DNA of 64,000 bases from Clostridiales bacterium (GCA_015055615.1 SVHT01000002.1:1-64000), one strand, 5' to 3'. Shown: positions 1-9,197, numbered from the stretch's first letter. Notes: a model not told the origin generated them from the sequence alone. Numbers and translations: made by a program.

Positions 1-43
1 CATGTGGTCAGACCGAGAAATTGATGATTTTTCGACATTCGGG

Positions 44-83
44 AGAGCCGAAAAAGTCAGTGTTTGTGGGGGTTTTCGGCTCT
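44..83. repeat. Long-loop inverted repeat near the window edge
   Basis: An 11-base perfect inverted repeat (AGAGCCGAAAA at 44-54, TTTTCGGCTCT at 73-83) surrounds an 18-base loop. The right arm overlaps a second, smaller dyad (TTTTCG...CGAAAA, 73-92). No U-run follows the stem on either strand, so it is not a textbook terminator, although it could end the short transcript expected from the promoter at 191-219. Dyads of this kind are also found at ends of integrated elements. The role is undecided. Confidence 0.4.
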
Positions 84-116
84 TCTCGAAAATTATACGC
101 CGAGCGTGGTGATTGA

Positions 117-155
117 GTCCCGAACGCTGCGCGCTACCAGCTGCGCTACGCCTCG
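117..155 (-). pseudogene. 5' half of a tRNA-Pro(CGG)-like gene
   Basis: Read on the minus strand from 155, the sequence has a tRNA 5' acceptor strand (CGAGGCG), the TA linker, a complete D arm (GCGC stems around AGCTGGTA), the 5' anticodon stem CAGCG and the loop TTCGGGA. The anticodon is CGG, which reads proline codon CCG. One base past the loop the match stops: the expected 3' anticodon stem, T arm and acceptor strand are absent and the next 70 bases do not fold as a tRNA. A near-consensus promoter lies 30 bases upstream, so the half gene is probably transcribed. It could be a relic of recombination in the anticodon loop, a deletion scar, or a tRNA-derived small RNA. The first exon of an intron-split tRNA whose second exon lies beyond position 1 is possible but less likely. 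Confidence 0.55.
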
Positions 156-190
156 ATTTGTTTACCTTTAATTCCTCGATAAACGCAACC

Positions 191-219
191 ATTATAACAG
201 ATAGATTTTTAAAAGTCAA
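191..219 (-). promoter_or_regulatory. Sigma-A promoter of the tRNA-Pro half gene
   Basis: On the minus strand TTGACT (214-219) and TATAAT (191-196) are separated by exactly 17 bases. Transcription would start near 184 and run into the tRNA-like segment beginning at 155. The strength of this match argues that the truncated tRNA is expressed. Confidence 0.75.
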
Positions 220-353
220 ACCTTTTTACGCCATGTTTTCACATTTTTTCGTCTCGCACAAAATCAACTTTTCCATTTTTTTTCAATCAGCGTTTTCATC
301 ACAAAAATTTCACAAAAAATTGTAATGTGATTTGTATCCATAGGGAAAAAGTC

Positions 354-382
354 TTGACAAAAATTGCTTTTTTGTATACAAT
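354..382 (+). promoter_or_regulatory. Sigma-A promoter of the giant protease gene
   Basis: TTGACA (354-359), a 17-base spacer, then TACAAT (377-382). A leader of about 95 bases follows, and a strong ribosome binding site AGGAGG (473-478) lies four bases before the ATG at 483. Confidence 0.8.
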
Positions 383-482
383 ATTATATGCTGGTAGAAT
401 GGGGTATTGCGCAAAAGCCAAAACGTGGCATCCGCGCCCCCCTAACACAAGATAAACAAAGAGTGAAAACTCAGGAGGCTAT

Positions 483-3400
483 ATGAAGAAATCAGTAAAA
501 CGGTTAGCTTGCGCGGCGTTGTCCCTTATGATGGCGTCGGCGTTGGCGGTGGAATACGGTTTGGAAGTGGCGAAGGATAGCGCGGTTGCCAATGCGGCGA
601 CGTCCACGACAACCAATTCTGACGCAAAGCTCAAAAACGTTACGGGGCAATTTGATACGTCTAAGCTCGTGGAAGAGAACTTCAACGACAGCGTTTTGCG
701 CGCGGAAGACGTTGCGCCCAAATACGAAACCCGTACGGTTATGGTGACGCTCTCGGGCAAACCTTTGGCGGATAGAGCGAAAGGGGAATCGGTCAGCGAG
801 TACGTACAATCCTTTGCAGGGAGTATGGCGGCGATTGACGTTGCGAACGAGCAAACGGAATTTTTGCAAGCCCTCACCAAAAAAGGGATTCCGTATACCT
901 TGGAAAGAAATTACGACACGGTTATCAATGCGGTTGCCATTGAAGTAGACACCAAGTACGTAAAAGATATCAAGGAAATGGCGGGGGTAAAGAGCGCGGT
1001 TATTACAACGGCGTACGCAGAGCCAAAAACGGTGGAAAATTACGCCGTGGGCTCGGGCGTTGTTACCAACGAAACGGACGTATACAAAACGGGTATTTAC
1101 GATTCGTCCGCTTATGCGGCGCAATACGGCGAAGGCACGGTCGTTGCCGTGTTGGATACGGGTTTGGACTATACCCACGGCGCGTTCCAACGCTTTGAAA
1201 GCGAGAACGTAGACGTGGCTTGGACGCAGGACTACGTTTTGGGCAAGCTCAACGGCAACGTGGATTTGGAGGCGGAAAAACGCTCCGGTTCGCTCAACGT
1301 CAACGAAGTATACGTCAGCGAAAAGGTGCCTTTTGCATACGACTACGCGGACGACGATCCCGACGTATATCCCTCGTATTCCAACCACGGTACGCACGTA
1401 GCGGGTATTATCGGCGGTTACGACACGTCGGGGTATACCGATAAGGACGGCAATCCTATTTATGAGACCTTCAAAGGCGTAGTTCCCGATTGTCAGCTCG
1501 TTATCTGTAAAGTATTCACGGACGATTTGGACGATCCCGATTTGGGTGGCGCGGTTGCGGAAGATATCGTGGCGGCGCTCGAAGACTGCGTAACGCTCGG
1601 CGTTGACGTTATCAATATGTCCTTGGGTACGTCTTGCGGTTTCACGACGACCAATGACGGCGACGACGAGGGCGAAATGCTCGACGCCGTTTACAAGAGA
1701 ATTGAAAAAGCGGGCATCAGCTTGATTTGCGCGGCAAGTAACGATTACAGCGCGGGTTACGGCGGTGTATTCGGTACCAACCTTGCAAGCAACCCCGACT
1801 CGGGTACGGTAGGTTCGCCTTCGACGTTTGCGGGCGCGCTCTCCGTTGCAAGTATCAACGGTCAAAAAGCCGATTATATGATTGCGAATAAGGGTACGGA
1901 CAACGAATCGTACGTATTCTATGAAGAATCGCGTGATATCGACGGTAACCCCTTTGATTTCTGCGGTGATTTGACTGCGAACTATAATACGAACACGTTT
2001 GAATACGTAGTCGTACCCGGCGTAGGTCACGCGGCGGACTACACTTCGACGATTAAAAAGCTCTTTAAAGACGGCACGACCAATTATAACCGTATCGCAT
2101 TGATTAAGCGTGGCGATACGACCTTCCAAGAAAAGGTAGAGCTCGCAATGAGCATGGGCGCGGCGGGCGTTATCGTCTACAACAACGTCGCAGGCGTTAT
2201 CCGTATGAACCTTGGCGAAATCGAAAATCCTATTCCTTCGGTATCCGTTACTATGAACGCAGGCAATGCGCTCGTAGCAGGCGCGGTAGGCCGTGTGGGT
2301 AAGATTGAGCTGAGTGAAGAATACGCGGCAGGTCCTTTCATGAGTGAATTCTCGTCTTGGGGCCCCACGCACGATTTGAAATTGAAACCCGAAATCACGG
2401 CGCACGGCGGCGAAATTACCTCCGCAGTCCCTGGCGGTTACGGCGAACAGAGCGGTACGTCCATGGCTACGCCCAATATGGCGGGCTTTATGGCGCTGGT
2501 TAGAAGTTATCTTAAAAACGACCACGCCGATTTGGTAACGACGGACGGCGAAATTGACTACGTAAAGGTAAACCGCCTTGCGATGCAGCTCACGATGAGT
2601 ACTGCGGGTACGGTCTATGACCAAGACGGCTTGCCCTATTCTCCTCGTAAGCAGGGCGCGGGCGTTGCGAAGCTTGAAAACGTTATTGGCGGTACGAGCG
2701 CGTATCTTTGGACGGAAGTCAGAGACGGCGAGGGACAGATTATCAACGATTACCGCCCTAAGATTGAGCTTGGCGACGATAAAGACAAAGCGGGCGTGTA
2801 TACGCTCACCTTTAAGGTGACCAACTTCGGCGATAGCAAATTGACGTTTAACCCCGAACATATCGTGATGACGGAAACGTTGGCAAGCGACGGATTGGCG
2901 GTTTCCGAGCAAGCGCATTTGTTGGAACAGACGCAGACGTTCTGGTCGGTGGACGGTAGCTCCCTTGCAGAGGGCGCGTCGGTTGAAGTGGGCGCAGGCG
3001 AAACGAAAACGATTAGCGTTTATATGACGCTCGGCGTAGACGATAGACAGTATATTGAAACCAGCTTTAAAAACGGTATGTACGTGGAAGGGTTCTTGAA
3101 ACTCAACGCTACGGACGAAGGGCAATGCGATTTGACCATTCCTTTCCTCGGTTTCTACGGGGATTGGACGCAGTCGCCTATGCTCGATTATTCGGCGTTT
3201 GAAGTTGCGAAAGAAGCGCAGGACGCGTCGATCAAGGACGAGGACAAAATCCGCGCCAGCGTTTGGGAAACGTTGCCCTACAACTCCTATTACAACGAAA
3301 CGTATATTTTGCCTATGGGCGGTTACGTATACCTGTTGCCCGACGACGAAGATCCGATGTACGTGGACGAAGAACATTGTTCGGTATCCCGTTACAACGA

Positions 3401-6400
3401 TAACAACGATTTCAGCACCGAGCTGGACGATTATATGACGTCCACGGCGATTAAAGCGGTGTATGCGGGCTTGCTCAAAAACGCGCGTTTGGTGCGTTAC
3501 AGCCTCTACAACGTAGAAACGGGCGAAGTCATTATTGAAAACGAAGAAATTTACCGTATCGGTAAGGCGTATTCGGGTGGCGGTCAAGCCGTTCCTGCTA
3601 ACGTAGAGTTGGAGCTTTCTCCCGAACAGTACGGCTTGGTTGGCAACGGTAAATATAAAATGGAATTTGAATTCTTCCAAAATTACCCCGAAGAAGGGGA
3701 AAAGGCGAAAGAGGACGACAGATACGAATTTACGTTTACGGTCGACTACGAAGCGCCGATTTTGGAAGACGCGCGTATCCGCTATTATAATTATAAAGAA
3801 GGCACGAAGGAAAAACAGCGCGTATATTTGGATTTGGACGTGTACGACAACCACTATCCGCAGGCGGTAATGCTTTGCTATCCGAAGTCGGAAACCGTGG
3901 ACGGCGTAAACAATATTTTGTTGCAGCTTGCAACCGAATACCCCACGCCCGTGAGAAAGGCGGTGCGCAACGGCACGACGACCGTGTCCATTGAAATTAC
4001 CGATATTTACAAGGATTATTTTGAAAACACGACGACGCCGATGTATATTCAGGTGGACGACTATGCGGTTAACTCCTGCTTGTACGAGCTGAACGTGACG
4101 GCGGCAAAGGCAGACGTTCTTCCCGAAGCGGGCGAATTTAAGCTGGCGGAAGGCGAGGACAACATCACGCTCGATGTCTACGGAACGCACAAGGTTGCGT
4201 TGGAATTTACGGATTCCTACGAAGGAGAAGCAGACCTTTCCAACTTTAATTGGAGATCTTCCCGTCCCACGGTTGCCATCGTTAGAAACGGTGAAATCGT
4301 AGGCTTGCGTGCAGGTACGGCGGTCATCACCGTAGACAACGGCAGAAATGCAACGCAGAAGATTAACGTGACGGTCGGCGATAAGCAATCGTCTACGTAT
4401 CCTAGCGTGCCTACCGTTTCGTTCGGGCCGATTAAGACGGACGTTGACGCATTGGTAAAGGCGGAGGGCGTCGTTCCCGTCAATGCAGGCAAGAAGTTTA
4501 CGTTGACGATTGAAACGGACCCTTGGTATTATCCGCATACGAAGAATTGGCAGAATATTCGCTTTGTCTTTGAATCGACGAACCCTCGCGTAGCGACGGT
4601 TGACGAAACGACGGGCGAAGTGACCACGCTTACGAAAGGTACGGCGGGTATCAATGCGAAGATGCAAAGAAAGAACGAGGGCGGACAATGGGAAAACACC
4701 GCATACGGCGCTTCCGTGACGTTGAAGGTGCAAAACGAGTTTACGGTTAGCAACTATACGCTGACCAAATACAACGGTTGGGGCGGAGACGTTGTGATTC
4801 CCGACGATATGAACATTTGGTATATTGCCGAGGACGCCTTTAAGGACAACGACAATATCCGTTCCATCGTTATCCCCGCATCCGTTATTGATATCCACGA
4901 ATACGCTTTCCAAAACTGTACGGCGTTGGAAGAAGTGTATTTTGTATCCAAAGACCACCGCGTTGACGAAAACGGCAATATCAACCCCGAGATCGATTGG
5001 GCAAAATTGTCGATGATTTACGAATACGCTTTCTACGGCTGTTCCAACTTGAAGAAGATTGACCTGTCCAACGTCAAGACGATTACGGTGGCGCATTACG
5101 CGTTTGCAGGCTGTTCTAAGCTGGAAGAAGTGGTGGATATGCCCAGCATCGGTACGATGCACCACGGCGCGTTTGCGGGTACGGCAATTAAGAGCGCGGA
5201 TTTGACGGGCTTGCATATGAGTGGCGACAGCGTATTTATGGGCTGTACGAACTTGACTGAAATCAAGACGGGCAAGTTTACGGCAATCGGCAATTATATG
5301 TTTGACGGTTGCACGGGCTTGACGGGCACGGTTACCCTCCATACCCCGAAAATCGGTACGAGCGCGTTTAGAAATTGTACCAACTTAGCAGGCGTGGTAT
5401 TTGAATCGCTCGACGGCGAAAAGCTCAGCTTTGATATCGGCGTAGGCGCGTTTGAAAACTGTGGTAAAGACGTGGGTTCGTTCACGGTCGATTTCGGCGG
5501 TGAAACGATTCGCACGATTGGCGACCGCGCGTTTGTAAACACACCGATTACGACGCTTGATTTCTCGAAGGTACAGGGCTTGCAATACCTTGGCGGCGAC
5601 GTGTTTAGCGGCACAGCGATTACCTCGGTTGTGCTTGGCGACGGTATCGATTTTGAAAAGGTACAGCTCAGCGGCGCTCCGTTCGTTGGTAAGACCGTTT
5701 CGGTTGCGCAAGGTTCGAGTAAGTATATCGAAGACAACGGTGTGATTTATAACGCAGACAAGACGAAGATTTTGTATGTAAACGAATCGGTAACGGGCGA
5801 ATTTGCCGTTCCCGAAACGGTGACGGAAATCGCTCCTTACGCGTTTGCAAATTCGAAATTGACTAGCGTTACTCTGCATGACGGCGTACACACCATTGGT
5901 AAATACGCGTTTATGCGCGCGGCGTTGACGGATATTAATTTTAACGGTACAACGATAAAGCGCATTGAAGAGGGTACGTTCTTAGGCGTAAAATGCAGTG
6001 AAATCATGTTGCCTGTTTCGGTAGGATACGTAGGCGACAAGGCGTTTGCGGAAAGCGCAATTACCAGCTTTATTGGCTATGGAGTTCAAGAACTTGGCAA
6101 CCAAGTATTTAACGCTTGCGCAAACTTGGAGGCTGTGGACATAAGTGGCGTTGCCACAATGGGTGATATGGTATTTGCAAACTGTACGTCGTTGGAAACG
6201 CTTGCCTTTGGAAGTATTCAAGAAATGGGTTATTATACCTTCCGCGGTTCCGCTATAAAGACGGTTGAGTTTGGCTTTAACGCGACGACCGTAGGTAAAT
6301 ATACCTTTGCAGGTACGCAAATTGAAATAGTTGGGTTCAGCGATAATTATATTACCACGATTGAAATGGGCGCGTTCTATAACGCAAGGAATTTGCAAAC

Positions 6401-8006
6401 TATAACCTTGCCCGACAGCGTAACGACGATTGAAGATTTTGCGTTTGAAGGGACGAGTAGCTTGCGTGAAATCAATCTTGAAAACGTAGTAAGCTTTGGC
6501 AGACAGGCGTTCTATAATAGCATCGTTAACACGCTTACGCTTACGAGCGCGAAATATATCGGCGACTTTGCGTTTGCAACGCAGGATAGTAGCGCTGGCG
6601 GGGCAGGCAACTACGATTCGGTAGAAATGCCCGTAGTCGAAGAAATCGGCGCGCACGCGTTCTTGAATAACAGCATGTTCAGCGTTGAAATTCCCGCAAG
6701 CCTTAAAAAGCTCGGCGCAGGCGCGTTCGGTTCGGCAGATTCCCTTAAAACGGTAACGGTGGCAGAGGACAACGACAACTTCTTTGTTCCTCAGGGGCAC
6801 GAAAACGTGCTTTACCGCTACGTGGATAAAGCGACGGGCGCATACGAAATTATGCTCTATCCTGCGGCAAGAGTGAACGAAAGCAAGACGTATGCGATTT
6901 TGGAAGGTACGGTACGTGTGGACGCGTATGCGTTCTACGGGTTGAAGGAAGGCGCTTTGGAAAAGGTAACCTTGCCGTACAGTATCAATACGATTGGCGA
7001 CGCGGCGTTCTTTATGAGCGGCGTAACGGATTTCACGTTTGAAAGTATCCAGGCGCCCGCTTTGGAAGCGGTATGGCGTGAAGAAATTCAAACCGCCCTT
7101 GCAAACGGCGCAGAAATGCCTTATCGCGGTTACTATTACGCGAACTTTGAAACCTATCTTTACAACTATTCGAGCTTTGTGAAAGAGCCCAGCCCCTTGA
7201 CAATCCATTATCCGTCCAACGGTAAAGGATATACAAACCACGTATACAACCTGTATTTTGGCACGAAGAACGTGATGGGCGCGTTGATGGAAGACAATAC
7301 GCGTCTTTGCGTGAAGACGATTGAAGGTATGTACGACGTACATGCGATTGAAAGCTGGATGAATTGGGAAGTAAACGACGAAAACAAAGCGATCGTTGAG
7401 GCGTTCTCGGAAACGGTGAAAAACACTCGTTTGCTGTACAACAATGCGATGAAAGACGAAACGCAGATACCGTTTATTTCCGAGAAGCACGAAAGAAAAT
7501 TGCTCGACGTGGAAACGGCGCTTCGTGCAGTAAAGGCGAAATTTGGCGTTTTGGTAAAGGTAAGCGAAATCAAATTGTCGGAAGAAACCGCGCACAAGAG
7601 CGAATACAAGGTCGGCGATACCTTTGATACGACGGGCTTGGTAATCACGGTTGTGTACGACGACTATTCGCTGGATACGATTACCGGCGACGAAGTGACC
7701 TTGATTACGGGTAAACTCACGAAATATACGAAGTATATCGAAGTTTCCTACGAGGGCAAAAAGACCAGAATCGCTGTTTCGGTTTTGACGGAAGTAACGC
7801 CTCCTGAAACGGACGATTCGAGCTCGGATGAAACGAGTGATAGTTCGGACGTAGACTCGGGCGAAACGGATAGCAGCTCTTCTACGGCGCCCATAGTTGT
7901 ACCTGTCAAGAAGAAGGGTTGTCGCGGTGTGGTCGGCGGTATGACGTGCGGTATCATTGCCCTTGGTGCATGCGCAATACTGTTGTTTAAAAAGAAAGAA
8001 GATTAA
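483..8006 (+). CDS. Giant subtilisin-like (S8) surface protease with LRR and Ig-like domains
   Basis: A 2507-residue exported protein. A signal peptide (about 1-38) precedes an inhibitor-I9-like prodomain (about 80-178) and an S8 catalytic domain. The triad can be placed at Asp225 (VLDTG), His302 (NHGTHVAG) and Ser660 (GTSMATP), with Asn420 as the likely oxyanion residue, so it should be active. A PA domain is inserted at about 500-590, as in C5a-peptidase/lactocepin proteases, and an Fn3-like region follows (about 740-900). Two Big_2-like Ig domains (about 1205-1410), some 780 residues of BspA-type leucine-rich repeats (about 1420-2200) and a Big_3-like domain (about 2360-2440) come next. 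The end is a Ser/Asp linker, KKKGC, one membrane span and FKKKED. There is no LPXTG motif. The likely role is cleaving or binding host or dietary proteins at the cell surface; the substrate is unknown. Confidence 0.9.
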   Translation: MKKSVKRLACAALSLMMASALAVEYGLEVAKDSAVANAATSTTTNSDAKLKNVTGQFDTSKLVEENFNDSVLRAEDVAPKYETRTVMVTLSGKPLADRAKGESVSEYVQSFAGSMAAIDVANEQTEFLQALTKKGIPYTLERNYDTVINAVAIEVDTKYVKDIKEMAGVKSAVITTAYAEPKTVENYAVGSGVVTNETDVYKTGIYDSSAYAAQYGEGTVVAVLDTGLDYTHGAFQRFESENVDVAWTQDYVLGKLNGNVDLEAEKRSGSLNVNEVYVSEKVPFAYDYADDDPDVYPSYSNHGTHVAGIIGGYDTSGYTDKDGNPIYETFKGVVPDCQLVICKVFTDDLDDPDLGGAVAEDIVAALEDCVTLGVDVINMSLGTSCGFTTTNDGDDEGEMLDAVYKRIEKAGISLICAASNDYSAGYGGVFGTNLASNPDSGTVGSPSTFAGALSVASINGQKADYMIANKGTDNESYVFYEESRDIDGNPFDFCGDLTANYNTNTFEYVVVPGVGHAADYTSTIKKLFKDGTTNYNRIALIKRGDTTFQEKVELAMSMGAAGVIVYNNVAGVIRMNLGEIENPIPSVSVTMNAGNALVAGAVGRVGKIELSEEYAAGPFMSEFSSWGPTHDLKLKPEITAHGGEITSAVPGGYGEQSGTSMATPNMAGFMALVRSYLKNDHADLVTTDGEIDYVKVNRLAMQLTMSTAGTVYDQDGLPYSPRKQGAGVAKLENVIGGTSAYLWTEVRDGEGQIINDYRPKIELGDDKDKAGVYTLTFKVTNFGDSKLTFNPEHIVMTETLASDGLAVSEQAHLLEQTQTFWSVDGSSLAEGASVEVGAGETKTISVYMTLGVDDRQYIETSFKNGMYVEGFLKLNATDEGQCDLTIPFLGFYGDWTQSPMLDYSAFEVAKEAQDASIKDEDKIRASVWETLPYNSYYNETYILPMGGYVYLLPDDEDPMYVDEEHCSVSRYNDNNDFSTELDDYMTSTAIKAVYAGLLKNARLVRYSLYNVETGEVIIENEEIYRIGKAYSGGGQAVPANVELELSPEQYGLVGNGKYKMEFEFFQNYPEEGEKAKEDDRYEFTFTVDYEAPILEDARIRYYNYKEGTKEKQRVYLDLDVYDNHYPQAVMLCYPKSETVDGVNNILLQLATEYPTPVRKAVRNGTTTVSIEITDIYKDYFENTTTPMYIQVDDYAVNSCLYELNVTAAKADVLPEAGEFKLAEGEDNITLDVYGTHKVALEFTDSYEGEADLSNFNWRSSRPTVAIVRNGEIVGLRAGTAVITVDNGRNATQKINVTVGDKQSSTYPSVPTVSFGPIKTDVDALVKAEGVVPVNAGKKFTLTIETDPWYYPHTKNWQNIRFVFESTNPRVATVDETTGEVTTLTKGTAGINAKMQRKNEGGQWENTAYGASVTLKVQNEFTVSNYTLTKYNGWGGDVVIPDDMNIWYIAEDAFKDNDNIRSIVIPASVIDIHEYAFQNCTALEEVYFVSKDHRVDENGNINPEIDWAKLSMIYEYAFYGCSNLKKIDLSNVKTITVAHYAFAGCSKLEEVVDMPSIGTMHHGAFAGTAIKSADLTGLHMSGDSVFMGCTNLTEIKTGKFTAIGNYMFDGCTGLTGTVTLHTPKIGTSAFRNCTNLAGVVFESLDGEKLSFDIGVGAFENCGKDVGSFTVDFGGETIRTIGDRAFVNTPITTLDFSKVQGLQYLGGDVFSGTAITSVVLGDGIDFEKVQLSGAPFVGKTVSVAQGSSKYIEDNGVIYNADKTKILYVNESVTGEFAVPETVTEIAPYAFANSKLTSVTLHDGVHTIGKYAFMRAALTDINFNGTTIKRIEEGTFLGVKCSEIMLPVSVGYVGDKAFAESAITSFIGYGVQELGNQVFNACANLEAVDISGVATMGDMVFANCTSLETLAFGSIQEMGYYTFRGSAIKTVEFGFNATTVGKYTFAGTQIEIVGFSDNYITTIEMGAFYNARNLQTITLPDSVTTIEDFAFEGTSSLREINLENVVSFGRQAFYNSIVNTLTLTSAKYIGDFAFATQDSSAGGAGNYDSVEMPVVEEIGAHAFLNNSMFSVEIPASLKKLGAGAFGSADSLKTVTVAEDNDNFFVPQGHENVLYRYVDKATGAYEIMLYPAARVNESKTYAILEGTVRVDAYAFYGLKEGALEKVTLPYSINTIGDAAFFMSGVTDFTFESIQAPALEAVWREEIQTALANGAEMPYRGYYYANFETYLYNYSSFVKEPSPLTIHYPSNGKGYTNHVYNLYFGTKNVMGALMEDNTRLCVKTIEGMYDVHAIESWMNWEVNDENKAIVEAFSETVKNTRLLYNNAMKDETQIPFISEKHERKLLDVETALRAVKAKFGVLVKVSEIKLSEETAHKSEYKVGDTFDTTGLVITVVYDDYSLDTITGDEVTLITGKLTKYTKYIEVSYEGKKTRIAVSVLTEVTPPETDDSSSDETSDSSDVDSGETDSSSSTAPIVVPVKKKGCRGVVGGMTCGIIALGACAILLFKKKED

Positions 8007-8049
8007 CGCGCGACAGCGATAGCGACGTATAATCGGCACAAAAGAAGAA

Positions 8050-8086
8050 CCGCCTGACGGAACTTTCCGTCAGGCGGTGATTTTTT
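8050..8086 (+). terminator. Rho-independent terminator after the S8 protease gene
   Basis: A 12-base perfect stem (8050-8061 with 8066-8077, ACTT loop) is followed by TGA and a run of six T. It lies 44 bases after the stop codon and isolates the protease gene from the accessory module beyond. Confidence 0.9.
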
Positions 8087-8130
8087 ATCTTTTGATAAAT
8101 TAAAATCCGTGGTTTATCTATTTATATGGC

Positions 8131-8364
8131 TTAATCTTCAAAATCATTAAAATATTCTTTGTTAAAAAACTCCGACAGCGTTATGCCTGCGCCTTGGCAA
8201 AAGGCTTTAATCGTGGAGACCTTCGAGCATTTTGTTCTTCCTTTCATCAAGTCGTAAATTGCCGAAGGCGATTTTCCGCCGTTTAATGCCGTTTCGCATA
8301 CGTTGATATTCTTTTCTTTGCAAATCTCATTAATTCTTTTAATTATCGCATCATTGATATTCAT
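8131..8364 (-). CDS. Small XRE-family (Cro/C1-type) transcriptional regulator
   Basis: A 77-residue protein consisting almost entirely of one lambda-repressor-like helix-turn-helix. It opens with a helix (IIKRINEICKEKNI), followed by a recognition-helix region with KSPSAIYDLMKGR and a TIKAFCQGAGITLSEFF tail, the usual XRE ending. It diverges from the SLOG-fold gene at 8519. The 154-base gap holds three copies of the half site TCGTGGA/TCCACGA, one pair of which sits between its own start codon and its probable -10. It is therefore very likely an autorepressor that also controls the SLOG gene. The module is visibly more AT-rich than the flanking surface-protein genes, which suggests acquisition. 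No membrane segment or toxin-like domain is seen. Confidence 0.85.
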   Translation of the reverse strand: MNINDAIIKRINEICKEKNINVCETALNGGKSPSAIYDLMKGRTKCSKVSTIKAFCQGAGITLSEFFNKEYFNDFED

Positions 8365-8374
8365 ATAACCCGCC

Positions 8375-8503
8375 TTCGTGGAGTTCCTTATAGGGATTCC
8401 ACGAAATTATTATATGAATTATTAAAATTATTATCTCGTGGAGTTCCACGATGTTGACTTCTTTGTGTATTTTTGGTATAATTTTTTTACGGAATTCCAC
8501 GAA
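8375..8503. promoter_or_regulatory. Palindromic operator array between the XRE and SLOG genes
   Basis: Three sites share one core. Site 1 (8375-8405) has 8-base arms TTCGTGGA and TCCACGAA separated by 15 bases. Site 2 (8436-8451) is compact: TCGTGGA, GT, TCCACGA. Site 3 (8490-8503) is the half site GGAATTCCACGAA. Site 2 lies just before the -35 of the SLOG promoter, site 3 between its -10 and ribosome binding site, and site 1 in the leader of the XRE gene. This is the arrangement expected for binding by the neighbouring XRE protein with repression in both directions. Confidence 0.8.
8454..8482 (+). promoter_or_regulatory. Sigma-A promoter of the SLOG-fold gene
   Basis: TTGACT (8454-8459), 17-base spacer, TATAAT (8477-8482). 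It is flanked immediately on both sides by operator sites 2 and 3. AAGGAG at 8502-8507 serves the ATG at 8519 and touches operator site 3. Confidence 0.85.
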
Positions 8504-8518
8504 GGAGCGGGATAAGAT

Positions 8519-9040
8519 ATGCAATGTTGCTTTATTGGTCATAGAGTGGTTGAAAAAAAAGAAGAACTTCTACCGTCATTAAGAGAAAGCGTTTTAACGT
8601 TAATTCATATAGGTGTTACGACGTTTCTTTTTGGCGGTAGAGGAGAGTTTGATGCTTTATCATGGAAAATGGTTACGGAACTACAAAAAGAGTATCCCTT
8701 TATTAAAAGAGTATACGTGAGGTCGGCATATCAATATATAGACAAAGCTTACGAAGAGTATTTGCTTGAATCTTACGAAGAAACATATTTTCCGTCTAAA
8801 TTAGAACGTGCAGGAAAATATTCTTATGTAGAGCGAAACTATGAAATGATTGAAAATTCTACGTATTGCGTTTTTTATTATAATGAGAACTATGTTGTGC
8901 CGTTAAGGCAAGACGGTAAAAATAATCTACATTTGCAAGCAAGGCGTAACAGTGGTGCAAGAATCGCTTATCAGTATGCAGTGAAAAGAAAAAAAACAAT
9001 CATCAATTTATATAAACAGTCCAAGGACGCGACTTTATAG
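8519..9040 (+). CDS. SLOG-fold (YpsA/DUF1273-like) protein
   Basis: A 173-residue cytoplasmic protein. It begins with CCFIGHR (residues 3-9), the signature of the YpsA/DUF1273 branch of the SLOG superfamily, and has the nucleotide-binding-type loop FLFGGRGEFD at about 39-48, followed by a predicted alternating alpha/beta Rossmannoid pattern. SLOG domains are known as binders of nucleotides or nucleotide-derived ligands, and several act as sensors in bacterial conflict systems. Which ligand this one binds cannot be read from the sequence. No effector domain (nuclease, membrane pore, NADase) is fused to it. Its promoter is enclosed by operators for the divergent XRE regulator. No terminator is visible before the converging lipoprotein gene. 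Confidence 0.75.
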   Translation: MQCCFIGHRVVEKKEELLPSLRESVLTLIHIGVTTFLFGGRGEFDALSWKMVTELQKEYPFIKRVYVRSAYQYIDKAYEEYLLESYEETYFPSKLERAGKYSYVERNYEMIENSTYCVFYYNENYVVPLRQDGKNNLHLQARRNSGARIAYQYAVKRKKTIINLYKQSKDATL

Positions 9041-9197
9041 AAAACGCGTAACATACCTTAGGGGAAAAGTGTTTCTTACAATATAGGCAAAAGTTTTTTG
9101 TTTCATAAAACGGCGCAAAACGCCTTAAAAACGTGCGTGCACAATCGATTGCATAAATACTCGACTTTGGCGATATTGTCTTAAAAAAGGGCAAAAG

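Noticed and set aside
113..325. 70-codon frame at the left edge
   Set aside because: It runs across the tRNA-Pro half and its promoter on the opposite strand; it has no ribosome binding site and no homology I can see.
504..5342. A 1612-codon open frame on the minus strand opposite the S8 protease gene
   Set aside because: It has no recognisable domain and is basic and low in order. It is a by-product of the strong codon bias in the protease gene on the other strand.
5982..8039. A 685-codon minus-strand frame opposite the end of the protease gene
   Set aside because: Same reason: it shadows the LRR-coding frame, with no ribosome binding site and no family signature.
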